A stretch of 11,468 bases of DNA from Planctomycetaceae bacterium (GCA_027488265.1 JAIYCA010000062.1:1-11468), one strand, 5' to 3'. Counted from the stretch's first letter, positions 1-6,368 are shown. Made by a program: numbers and translations. The notes: generated by a model not told the origin, from the sequence alone.

Positions 1-1401
1 GAACGACTTGCGATCTACGACCGCTACTTCGCGCAATTGCTCGCCGAAGGAAAGGCCTACGAAGCGTGGGATAGCACCGAGGAACTCGACGCACTGCGCA
101 AAGAAGCGACCGCGCGCAAAGAGGCCTTTCGCTATCGGTTCCGCGGCACACCCTCGTCAGACGACATCGCGCGCTATCGCGCCGAGGGACGGCAACCCGT
201 TGTGCGATTCCGCACGCCGCAGGTACCGATCACGATTCAAGACGAAGTGCTTGGCGATGCAACGCTTCCTGCCGGTGAAGTCGATGATTTCGTCATTCGC
301 AAGAAGGACGGCTTTCCGACGTATCACTTCGCGGTCGTCGTCGACGACGAATTGATGCGTGTGACGCACGTACTTCGTGCGCAAGAGCACTTCACGAACA
401 CCGCGAAACACATGGTTTTGCAGGACGCGCTTGGTTTCCGCCGCCCGACGTACGGCCATCTTTCCATCATCAAGAATCCCGATGATTCGAAGATGTCGAA
501 GCGCGACAAGGACAAGGTGTTGCGCAAGGCGGTGAAGGAGAAGGCGCTGACAGCGCCGCCCGAAGGAACTGTGACGATCGAAGAGTGGACCAAGTGGCTC
601 GGCGACGACAACGTGCAACTCGATCTTGAGGGCGCGATTCGGCTTGCGGAAGCGCTCAAGGTGCAGCTACCCGAAATCAACGTCGACGATTTCCGGCGCT
701 CGGGCTATCTCCCTGAGACGATTTGCAACTTCCTCGCGTTGAACGGATGGAGCCCGGGCCACGACATCGAGAAGTTTGATAACGAGTTCCTGAAGGAGCG
801 TTTCTCGCTCGATCGCGTCATCAAGACGCCTGCGAAATTCGATCGCGTGAAGTTGCTCGCGTTCAACACCGATGCGATCAACGCGATGTCGCGCGAAGAT
901 TTTCTGCGCCGCGGTCGCGAACACGCGGCGGTGTTCCGCCCCGAGTACCTCGAGAAACTCGGAAGCGCGCGCTTCGATCTCTTGCTCCACGCAAGCCATG
1001 AACGGTCGAAGACGCTCGACGATCCGTTCAAGACGAACGGCTTCCTCCTCGTCTCGGACGATGCGCTTGCATTCTCGGATGACAAGAACGTGCGCAAGGC
1101 GCTTGGCATCGGTGCGCCAGCGGCGGATGGCGCCAAGTCTGGTCTCGACCACTTGCGCGCGATGCGAGGTGTGCTTGCCGCGTTGCCAGAGTGGACGCAG
1201 CCTGCGCTCGAGGCGGCCGCGAACGCATACGCAGCGGAACACGCTGCGGGCAAGATCGGGTCGGTCGCGCAACCGTTGCGCATCGCCGTGTCCGGTTCGA
1301 CCGTAAGCCCGCCGATCTGGGACACGCTTGTCCTTGTCGGCCGAGATGCGACCCTCGCGCGGCTCGAGCGCTGCATCGCGTGGGCGAGCGGGCTCGGATA
1401 A
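1..1401 (+). CDS. gltX: Glutamyl-tRNA synthetase, 3' part (5' end outside window)
   Basis: Class I aminoacyl-tRNA synthetase that charges tRNA with glutamate in the cytoplasm. The frame is open from base 1, so the N-terminal Rossmann half with the HIGH motif lies upstream; 466 residues are visible. Seen: a VVDDELMRVTHVLRAQEH segment followed by NTAKH (the family's active-site region), the class I signature KMSKR at residues 164-168, the SGYLPETICNFLALNGWSPG stretch typical of GluRS after the catalytic loop, an anticodon-binding helical region, and a C-terminal LRIAVSGSTVSPPIWDTL block, which matches the usual GluRS ending. Odd: roughly 57 extra residues lie between KMSKR and the SGYLPE block, and RAQEH replaces the more usual RGEDH/RGEEH form. 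GlnRS is the only serious alternative; the C-terminal block argues for GluRS. Whether the enzyme is discriminating or also charges tRNA-Gln cannot be told here. Confidence 0.95.
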   Translation, partial: ERLAIYDRYFAQLLAEGKAYEAWDSTEELDALRKEATARKEAFRYRFRGTPSSDDIARYRAEGRQPVVRFRTPQVPITIQDEVLGDATLPAGEVDDFVIRKKDGFPTYHFAVVVDDELMRVTHVLRAQEHFTNTAKHMVLQDALGFRRPTYGHLSIIKNPDDSKMSKRDKDKVLRKAVKEKALTAPPEGTVTIEEWTKWLGDDNVQLDLEGAIRLAEALKVQLPEINVDDFRRSGYLPETICNFLALNGWSPGHDIEKFDNEFLKERFSLDRVIKTPAKFDRVKLLAFNTDAINAMSREDFLRRGREHAAVFRPEYLEKLGSARFDLLLHASHERSKTLDDPFKTNGFLLVSDDALAFSDDKNVRKALGIGAPAADGAKSGLDHLRAMRGVLAALPEWTQPALEAAANAYAAEHAAGKIGSVAQPLRIAVSGSTVSPPIWDTLVLVGRDATLARLERCIAWASGLG

Positions 1402-1408
1402 TGATTCG

Positions 1409-1438
1409 GCGGAACTGAACGCGCGAGATTCCGCGTTT
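1409..1438 (+). terminator. Possible weak terminator after gltX
   Basis: GCGGAA (1409-1414) and TTCCGC (1429-1434) form a 6-bp inverted repeat with a 14-nt loop, followed by GTTT. The stem is short and the T tract poor, so this is only a candidate end for the gltX transcript. Confidence 0.25.
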
Positions 1439-1447
1439 CCGCTTCAC

Positions 1448-1475
1448 TTGCACCCCGCGCGGGAGCCGATATACT
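1448..1475 (+). promoter_or_regulatory. Sigma-70-type promoter for tRNA-Val
   Basis: TTGCAC (1448-1453) and TATACT (1470-1475) are separated by 16 bp and lie 9 bp upstream of the tRNA 5' end, which is the expected geometry. The tRNA-Arg gene further on has the same TATACT element in nearly the same place. Confidence 0.65.
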
Positions 1476-1484
1476 CCTCGGCCC

Positions 1485-1558
1485 GGACCCTTGGCGCAGT
1501 TGGCTAGCGCGTCTCCATGACACGGAGAAGGTCACTGGTTCAAGTCCAGTATGGTCCA
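1485..1558 (+). tRNA. tRNA-Val (anticodon GAC)
   Basis: A 74-nt cloverleaf can be drawn in full. The acceptor stem pairs GGACCCT with ATGGTCC, with a C-U mismatch at pair 6-67. The D stem is GCGC/GCGC with a GG-containing loop, the anticodon stem TCTCC/GGAGA has loop ATGACAC, the variable loop has 5 nt, and the T stem ACTGG/CCAGT has loop TTCAAGT. The anticodon at 1519-1521 is GAC, with T33 and A37 beside it, so it reads GUC valine codons. The discriminator is A73, as expected for tRNA-Val, and CCA is not encoded. It sits between its own promoter and a hairpin terminator, so it is an independent unit. Confidence 0.92.
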
Positions 1559-1571
1559 CTCGAAGGTCGAT

Positions 1572-1602
1572 CAGGCTCCGCAACCGCGGAGCCTGTTTGT
1601 TT
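1572..1602 (+). terminator. Rho-independent terminator of tRNA-Val
   Basis: A perfect 10-bp stem, CAGGCTCCGC (1572-1581) with GCGGAGCCTG (1586-1595), closes an AACC loop and is followed by TTTGTTT. It starts 14 nt after the tRNA. Confidence 0.85.
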
Positions 1603-1654
1603 GGTGGCGGCGCGAGGTACGCTCAATCCCTCGATATCGCGTCGGAGCAGACCT

Positions 1655-1723
1655 ATGAACCGCGGAACCCGACGCGTACGTTTCGAACGCCGGGGACGCA
1701 CGGGTTGGAGAAACACAGCTTGA
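1655..1723 (+). CDS. Possible Arg-rich short upstream ORF (22 codons)
   Basis: An ATG at 1655 has a good Shine-Dalgarno, GGAG at 1644-1647, spaced 7 nt. It opens a 22-residue peptide with 8 arginines (positions 3, 6, 7, 9, 12, 13, 15, 19). Its stop TGA (1721-1723) overlaps the TTG (1720-1722) that I take as the start of the next gene. This is the arrangement of a translationally coupled leader peptide. It may also be chance: GC-rich DNA favours Arg codons, and no promoter is evident between the tRNA terminator and this ATG. Confidence 0.3.
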   Translation: MNRGTRRVRFERRGRTGWRNTA

Positions 1724-2361
1724 CGACCGTGATTCTGCTCGACACAACGGGTGCAACGATCGCGATTGGCGCGGCGATTGTTGCGATTTCTGGCATCGCG
1801 CTTTGGTTCGCGCTGCGACGCGGCGCGCGAGGTGCGCGGCGGCCTGAAGGCGACGCAGGGCGAGAGAGCGCGCACGACTTCAACCTGCAAAACGAATCTC
1901 CATCCGCAGAGCCCGCAAGCACCGAAGTCCACTTCGCGACTTTCGATGAGCGGCCGCTCGCCGACGTTGAACGAGCCTTCGATGAACTGCTTCTCCGCGG
2001 CATCTTCGCGGTCGAGCCCGCGACGCCGGAATCACTCGTCACGGCGCAGGTTCCCGCGCATGCAGGGCCCGTCTTTCGCGCGCTCGCGCGGCGGTTTCGG
2101 AGTGTTCGATTGCCCGAGGTCGACGTGACGATCACGCTCCACCGGGGAGAAATCGCGGAGGACGCGATCGGCGGTTGGCGCTTCGCAGCGGAGCCCGAGG
2201 AGATCGACATTCGACTCGCGCCGCCCGCTGGCGCCGTCGCGAACGAGAGTGGCGACGTCATCCTCGACGCGACGTGGAGCCCACGCGCAAGCGCCGAAGT
2301 CGCGCGTCACTCGTCGATCCTCCATTTTCTCGTGCGCGCCGCCGTCGGCGACCGTTTCTGA
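1720..2361 (+). CDS. Hypothetical single-pass membrane protein
   Basis: I do not recognise a family. From the TTG at 1720 the product is 213 residues. A short N-terminus leads into one hydrophobic segment at about residues 11-32 (IAIGAAIVAISGIALWFALR), followed by an Arg-rich stretch (33-41), which predicts a cytoplasmic C-terminal part. An acidic, Ser/Pro-containing linker (about 42-70) precedes a soluble domain of about 140 residues with alternating predicted helix and strand and no Cys. The TTG is chosen because GGAG at 1707-1710 lies 9 nt upstream and it sits just before the membrane segment; TTG at 1705 and GTG at 1729 are alternatives. The frame stays open back to 1597, but that stretch overlaps the tRNA terminator. 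The zinc-module gene follows 26 bp downstream, so the two may be co-transcribed. Confidence 0.7.
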   Translation: MTTVILLDTTGATIAIGAAIVAISGIALWFALRRGARGARRPEGDAGRESAHDFNLQNESPSAEPASTEVHFATFDERPLADVERAFDELLLRGIFAVEPATPESLVTAQVPAHAGPVFRALARRFRSVRLPEVDVTITLHRGEIAEDAIGGWRFAAEPEEIDIRLAPPAGAVANESGDVILDATWSPRASAEVARHSSILHFLVRAAVGDRF

Positions 2362-2387
2362 AGGCGCTTCGTGTTGAATATCGCGCT

Positions 2388-2642
2388 ATGTCAACGCGAT
2401 GTCGCTACTGCAACTCTTCCTCCTACGGCCCCGGCTGCACCAATAGCCCGAATCGGGTCCACGAACACTCAGGCGACGCCGCACGCTGCGAATTCTGCGG
2501 CAGCACGTCGTATGGCCCAGGTTGCGTGCATTCGCCGTCGAAGCGACACCGTCATGGTCCAGGCCCGAAATGCCGTTGGTGTGGGCTCACCTCGCTTGGA
2601 CCAGGCTGTACGAATTCGCCAACGCGCATGCATGAGCGCTGA
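2388..2642 (+). CDS. Small protein of three Cys/His (probable zinc) modules
   Basis: An 84-residue protein made almost entirely of three copies of one module, C-x2-C-x3-[ST]-S-[YL]-GPGC-x2-SP-x3-H-x-H, at residues 5-27, 34-56 and 62-84. Candidate metal ligands per copy are the two Cys of CxxC (5/8, 34/37, 62/65), the Cys of GPGC (17, 46, 74) and a His (25/27, 54/56, 82). The last copy ends HER rather than HxH, losing one His at the C-terminus. No membrane segment or signal peptide is visible, so it is probably cytoplasmic. The module resembles short treble-clef or zinc-ribbon units; nucleic-acid or protein binding is only inferred, and I cannot name the family. The ATG at 2388 is chosen because the repeats begin four residues later; no good Shine-Dalgarno precedes it. 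Its stop lies 10 bp from the convergent exonuclease stop. Confidence 0.75.
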   Translation: MSTRCRYCNSSSYGPGCTNSPNRVHEHSGDAARCEFCGSTSYGPGCVHSPSKRHRHGPGPKCRWCGLTSLGPGCTNSPTRMHER

Positions 2643-2652
2643 CGCGCCTCGC

Positions 2653-3261
2653 TCACGCACCCGATCCGACTTCGATACAGCGCGCGGCGATCAACGCGCA
2701 GGCGCGTGCATCGCTCAACGCATCGTGGTGTTGAAGCGGGATCGAGAGATGCGCGGAAACGCTCGCGAGATTGTGTCGAGCAAGGCGCGGGAATGCGCGA
2801 CGCGACATCGCAACAGTGCACGCCACGCGGAACGGCAGTGGTGTGCCGAGCGCACGTTCGATTTGAAGGCGATCGAAGGACGCGTTGTGCGCGACGAAGA
2901 GCGGTGCAGGGTCACCCGCATCGGCATCGGGAAAGAGCTTCGGCGCACGCGTTTCTTCGACCGAACTCTGGATGAACTCGAGCACCGAACTCCACGTCGC
3001 GGCGAGCGTGGGTGCGCCCGCCACGCGATCGGGCGTGATGCCGTGAATCGCGATGAAACGCGGATCAAACCGCACCTGTGGGTTGAGATACCAGTGTCGT
3101 TCGCGGATGACTTCACCGCGAAGGACGAGTGCCACGCCAAGTGCGCAAATCGCCCCATGCGTTGGCGCGGCAGTTTCGACATCGAGTCCAACTATTGGAC
3201 CCGGATGATGCGCCGCGATGCGGGGAATTCCAGAGCGCGGAAGTCGAGGAGCGCGTGCCAT
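2653..3261 (-). CDS. DEDDh 3'-5' exonuclease (DnaQ/epsilon-like)
   Basis: A 202-residue stand-alone exonuclease of the DnaQ-like superfamily, expected to remove nucleotides from 3' ends by two-metal-ion catalysis. All motifs are present: Exo I LDVETA with D27 and E29, a HGI-containing segment (73-75), Exo II AHNASFD with D130, and Exo III with H179-x4-D184 (HDALSDARA). The length is the bare catalytic domain, without the polymerase-binding tail of a full epsilon subunit, so it could be an RNase T-like, proofreading or repair nuclease. The start ATG lies 3 nt after the upstream stop, implying co-transcription and probably coupled translation with the thioredoxin-like gene. Exo I begins at residue 27, so the N-terminus may be slightly overextended. 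Function class is firm; substrate is unknown. Confidence 0.9.
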   Translation of the reverse strand: MARAPRLPRSGIPRIAAHHPGPIVGLDVETAAPTHGAICALGVALVLRGEVIRERHWYLNPQVRFDPRFIAIHGITPDRVAGAPTLAATWSSVLEFIQSSVEETRAPKLFPDADAGDPAPLFVAHNASFDRLQIERALGTPLPFRVACTVAMSRRAFPRLARHNLASVSAHLSIPLQHHDALSDARACALIAARCIEVGSGA

Positions 3262-3264
3262 GCG

Positions 3265-4152
3265 TTACTCGCGTCCGGACGCGGGGGGAGTGGAAGTCGC
3301 TTGATTGTTGGTTGTGCGCGGCGCGGCCTCCTGCAGCGCGCGTTCGCGTTCTGCAGCTGCGCGCGCAGCTTCGCCCGAGAAAAGTCGGTCGAGTTCTTCC
3401 TCGCGGCGCGAACCGACAAGTGCGAATTCGATGCGACCCGTACGATCGATGAAGACCATCGTTGGAAACGCCGAGACCGAATTCATCGGCGCGGGAAGCA
3501 TCGCATCGCGTCCGACGACAGCGACTGCGGTCGACGCACTCGCAATCGTCGCGAAAGCCTTGCCATCGTCGCGAGCGGCAAGCGGCGTCACAACGAGCAA
3601 TCGGCACTGCGGATGACGCTCCGCCACGCGCACCGCGGTCGAGATCGCTTCCGCCGAGGGCGCTTCGCCAACGCCCGCGAGGAGGAGGACCACGCGTTCG
3701 ACACGGTCGTCTTTCGGCGGGATTTCGAACGAAAACGTGTCGCCGCTGATCGACTCGATGGCGGTGAGCGAGAATGGCTCAAGGACTTCACCGCGCCATC
3801 GCTCGGTTTCGCGCATGGCATCGCGACCGAGAAGGACGCCCGCAAGAATCGAGCCCCAGAGAAGGGCACAAAGGATGCTCGCCGCGACGCCGACAAAACT
3901 CGTGACGACGCCAGCGACCACCACGCCGCGTCGAACTCCTCGCTGCCAGAGGTCGATACCTGCGCGCAACCCGAGCGCACCGGGAATCATGCCAAGGATG
4001 ATGACGCTCGACACAACCGAAATCAGGCCGAAGATGAGCGGCCCGCCCGCGAACTTCTGCGCGAGAAACGCACGATCGGCCGGATGAAGTTGATCGGCAC
4101 CGAGCGCAGGGTCGGTCTCTGGCATGGGCTCGGCGGGTGACGCTTCCGACAT
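3265..4152 (-). CDS. Membrane-anchored thioredoxin-fold protein lacking CxxC
   Basis: A 295-residue protein from the ATG at 4152. After a hydrophilic N-terminus (1-35) there are hydrophobic segments at about 37-62 and 76-110, which could make two or three membrane spans. A C-terminal domain (about 120-260) reads like a TlpA/thioredoxin fold: GEVLEPFSLTAI at its start, a strand VERVVLLLAG (151-160), LLVVTP (185-190), then SAFPTMVFIDRTGRIEFALV (227-246), where FPTMVFID is the cis-proline strand. Where redox-active relatives have WCxxC, this one has GVGEAPSAEA, so it cannot do dithiol chemistry by the usual route. A charged Ala/Glu-rich tail (261-276) follows. An ATG at 4173 is an alternative start and would overlap the upstream gene; I chose 4152, which has GGTAGAG about 8 nt upstream. 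It is the middle gene of a compact three-gene set. Confidence 0.75.
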   Translation of the reverse strand: MSEASPAEPMPETDPALGADQLHPADRAFLAQKFAGGPLIFGLISVVSSVIILGMIPGALGLRAGIDLWQRGVRRGVVVAGVVTSFVGVAASILCALLWGSILAGVLLGRDAMRETERWRGEVLEPFSLTAIESISGDTFSFEIPPKDDRVERVVLLLAGVGEAPSAEAISTAVRVAERHPQCRLLVVTPLAARDDGKAFATIASASTAVAVVGRDAMLPAPMNSVSAFPTMVFIDRTGRIEFALVGSRREEELDRLFSGEAARAAAERERALQEAAPRTTNNQATSTPPASGRE

Positions 4153-4162
4153 GGCCGAGACT

Positions 4163-4537
4163 CTACCGTTCATCTTCCTTCGGTGGATGTGGGACTGGAT
4201 TTGCGTGGGTGTTCGCGAGTGGGTCCGTGCCTCCGTCGAGAGGCGTCGCCTCCTTCGCGTCTCGGTGAAGTGCCTTTCGAACCAGTCGACGTGTGCGTTC
4301 GGGAAGCCAGCGTTCTGCGCGATTGATTCCGCGACGAGCAACGCCACTCGACGCCGCGAGAAGCAGCACACCTGCAATGACAAGCGGGAAGCCGGGCACG
4401 ACCGGCACGGGGCCGAGCGCGATGCCCGCGATCACAAGCACGGTGCCGAGCACGATGAGCGCAACGCGAACGATCGGATTGCGCCGACGAGGCGGGCCTT
4501 CGAAGAGATCAGGTGAAGGTTCTCGGGTGTCGGTCAT
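4163..4537 (-). CDS. Small PGPGW/DUF454-like membrane protein
   Basis: A 124-residue protein with two closely spaced hydrophobic segments, about 22-42 (IVRVALIVLGTVLVIAGIAL) and 47-64, joined by a GPVPVVPGFP turn. The Pro/Gly-rich turn between two short membrane helices, followed by a basic amphipathic stretch (RRGINRAERWLPERTRRLVR, 69-88), resembles small integral membrane proteins of the PGPGW or DUF454 type, whose biochemical role is not established. The C-terminus is polar and Pro-rich. The ATG at 4537 is the first in frame after an upstream stop; only a weak CGGA precedes it. It appears to be the first gene of the operon, with its stop 10 nt before the next start. Confidence 0.72.
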   Translation of the reverse strand: MTDTREPSPDLFEGPPRRRNPIVRVALIVLGTVLVIAGIALGPVPVVPGFPLVIAGVLLLAASSGVARRGINRAERWLPERTRRLVRKALHRDAKEATPLDGGTDPLANTHANPVPHPPKEDER

Positions 4538-4580
4538 GTTCCGGTCATGCGTCGATGCTGGAGGGTCCGCAAATGCGCGT

Positions 4581-4609
4581 TTGAGTTGGCTTTCCTGCGA
4601 GTTTGCAAT
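4581..4609 (+). promoter_or_regulatory. Weak promoter candidate for the beta-helix gene
   Basis: TTGAGT (4581-4586) and TGCAAT (4604-4609) are 17 bp apart and each matches four of six consensus bases. This is the best pair I see on the + strand in the divergent 4538-4737 spacer, and it would leave a leader of roughly 120 nt. I found no convincing promoter for the - strand operon. Confidence 0.25.
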
Positions 4610-4630
4610 TCAGGCGTAGCCGTTCTCGAT

Positions 4631-4703
4631 CCGTGGGTTACATTCGCAAGGCTGGATCTGTGGGCGATACCCACGGCGCATGAGCGGTTTCAACCGCATT
4701 GCG
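4631..4703 (+). other. Structured leader: overlapping inverted repeats before the beta-helix gene
   Basis: CCCACGG (4670-4676) can pair with CCGTGGG (4631-4637), and its CCCAC can alternatively pair with the nearer GTGGG (4660-4664). A second hairpin follows: CGCA (4677-4680) with TGCG (4700-4703) outside, and GCGGT (4684-4688) with ACCGC (4693-4697) around a TTCA loop. The structure ends 34 nt before the ATG. No known riboswitch was recognised. Confidence 0.4.
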
Positions 4704-4737
4704 CAGCGTTTCCGACAGTGACCCCAACTTTCAACCT

Positions 4738-6207
4738 ATGAACCCCAAGACTACCGCGTTTACCAGCGCCATGTGCGCGTCGATTTTCCTCACTGTCACG
4801 TCTGCGCAGGCCGCGATCCGCTACGTCGATGCCAATCTGACGACGGGCGCCAACAACGGTACCTCGTGGGCGGATGCATATCAGGGGGTCGGCGGCCTCG
4901 CGGCAGCGCTCACAGCGAGCGTTTCGGGCGACCAAATTTGGGTTGCCGACGGCACCTACAAGCCGACGACCGGAACCTCGCGCACCGTGTTCCTGACGCT
5001 CAAGACGGGTGTCGCGATCTACGGCGGCTTCGCAGGCGGCGAAGGGAAACTCGCACAACGGGACTTCGTAGCGAATCCGTGCATCGTGACCGGTGACTTG
5101 CTCGGGAACGACAACGGTGCGGCGAACCTCACCGACAACAGCTACCACGTCTTCGTGGGTTCCGCGGCAACGGCGACGGCGATCCTTGACGGGTTCACCA
5201 TCAAGGGTGGCAACGCCAACGGCGCGACCGCGTCGAACTACGACAAGGGTGGCGGCATCATCGTGACGGGTTCAGGCAGCCCCACGATCCGCAACTGCAC
5301 GTTCACCGGTAACCGCTGCACGTTCGGCGGCGGCGCGGGCTACATCCTGCAGGCGGGTGCGACCTTCACAAACTGCCGCTTTGAAAACAATGTTGGCGGA
5401 TCGTTCGGCGGCGCGTTCGACATGAACACCACGACTGTGACTTTCGAGCGCTGTTGGTTCCAAGGGAATTCCGCCGCGCGCGCGGGTGCGTGCGAAACCT
5501 TCGGCACCTCGCAGACCCGCTACACCAACTGTGTCTTCACGGGCAACACGGCAACGGGCACAAACGGCGGCGGTGCGTTGTGGATCGGAAATGCAGGCAC
5601 CGTGACGGCTCGCAACTCGACGTTTGTTGCAAACAACGCGACGTCGCTTGCAGGCGGCATCATCAATACGAGCGGTTCGTCGACATTCTCGAACTGCATC
5701 ATGTATGCGAACACGGGTCCGGGTGGCACGACGGCGGCGAATCAGATCGCCGCATCGGGCGGCACCAACACCGTGAGCTACTCGATCGTGCAAGGTGGCG
5801 CGACGGGCACCGCAAACCTCAACGTTGATCCGCTCTTCGTGAACCAAGCCGCACGCGACTTCCGCCTTCAGGCAGCATCGCCCGCGATTGATTCTGGTTC
5901 GAACAGCATGGTGCCCGCGGGCGTGACAACCGACTTCGATCTCAATCCGCGGTTCGTCAACGACCCGACGGTCGCAGATACGGGCGCCGGAACGGCGCCG
6001 CTCGTCGATCGCGGCGCTTACGAGAAGCAATTGCCACCGCCACCGCCGTGCCCAGCGGATCTCGACGGGAACGGTGCGGTCGACGCGGCCGACCTTTCGA
6101 ACCTGCTCGGTGCGTGGGGAACCGCTGGTGCCGGCGACATCGACGGTTCCGGCAGTGTGGATGCAGCGGACCTGTCCGTCCTTCTTGCGGCTTGGGGTAC
6201 TTGCTGA
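4738..6207 (+). CDS. Secreted parallel beta-helix protein with dockerin-like C-terminus
   Basis: A 489-residue exported protein. Residues 1-25 are a Sec signal peptide with an AQA|A cleavage site. The body shows repeated beta-helix rungs of the type NCTFTGN, NCRFENN, RCWFQGN, NCVFTGN, NSTFVAN and NCIMYAN, with Gly-rich GGG turns between them. It closes with DPLFV, DFRLQAASPAIDSGSN, DFDLNPRF and VDRGAYE, the ending seen in choice-of-anchor Q beta-helix proteins. After a Pro-rich linker (PPPPP), residues 438-489 hold two Ca-binding-like dockerin repeats (DLDGNGAVDAADL and DIDGSGSVDAADL), each followed by LLxAWGT; the tail is bracketed by C438 and the terminal C489. In planctomycetes such tails are thought to act in sorting or surface attachment. 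No catalytic residues of a polysaccharide lyase were identified, so the substrate or adhesive role is unknown. The ATG has no Shine-Dalgarno; it is chosen because the signal peptide starts there. Confidence 0.88.
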   Translation: MNPKTTAFTSAMCASIFLTVTSAQAAIRYVDANLTTGANNGTSWADAYQGVGGLAAALTASVSGDQIWVADGTYKPTTGTSRTVFLTLKTGVAIYGGFAGGEGKLAQRDFVANPCIVTGDLLGNDNGAANLTDNSYHVFVGSAATATAILDGFTIKGGNANGATASNYDKGGGIIVTGSGSPTIRNCTFTGNRCTFGGGAGYILQAGATFTNCRFENNVGGSFGGAFDMNTTTVTFERCWFQGNSAARAGACETFGTSQTRYTNCVFTGNTATGTNGGGALWIGNAGTVTARNSTFVANNATSLAGGIINTSGSSTFSNCIMYANTGPGGTTAANQIAASGGTNTVSYSIVQGGATGTANLNVDPLFVNQAARDFRLQAASPAIDSGSNSMVPAGVTTDFDLNPRFVNDPTVADTGAGTAPLVDRGAYEKQLPPPPPCPADLDGNGAVDAADLSNLLGAWGTAGAGDIDGSGSVDAADLSVLLAAWGTC

Positions 6208-6261
6208 ACAGCTCCTCGCAACGTGCATCGCCGTGAGGGATTCATGGGGGGCGCAGTCGCG

Positions 6262-6295
6262 CACGCTGGTTGGTGTGGTCCATACCGCGAGCGTG
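6262..6295. other. Inverted-repeat structure downstream of the beta-helix gene
   Basis: Outer arms CACGCT (6262-6267) and AGCGTG (6290-6295) enclose a second stem, GGTGTG (6272-6277) with CATACC (6281-6286; one G-U), around a GTC loop. There is no T tract, so it may be a Rho-type 3' end or an RNA-stability structure rather than an intrinsic terminator. Confidence 0.35.
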
Positions 6296-6331
6296 GTGGG
6301 GCGTCGAAGAGGCGTTGCCCAGAGCAGTTGA

Positions 6332-6368
6332 GCCCTGTCGAAACTCAGGAAAGTGAGCCGAGCAGGGC
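6332..6368. other. Nested inverted repeat before tRNA-Arg
   Basis: GCCCTG (6332-6337) pairs with CAGGGC (6363-6368), and inside it CTCA (6344-6347) pairs with TGAG (6354-6357) around a GGAAAG loop. CCTTT follows, which gives it some terminator character for transcripts from the left. It ends just before the tRNA promoter. Confidence 0.35.

Noticed and set aside
705..1583. A 292-codon open frame on the - strand across gltX and tRNA-Val
   Set aside because: It crosses a tRNA gene and lies opposite conserved gltX sequence, so it is not a plausible gene.
1485..2642. tRNA-Val followed by small unknown genes considered as an integrated element
   Set aside because: No integrase, transposase, duplicated tRNA end or terminal repeat is visible, and base composition does not obviously shift.
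2371..4140. A 589-codon open frame on the + strand covering the exonuclease and thioredoxin-like genes
   Set aside because: It is antisense to two genes with clear motifs and membrane segments. Its own translation is Arg/Asp-rich with no domain, as expected for the opposite strand of GC-rich coding DNA.
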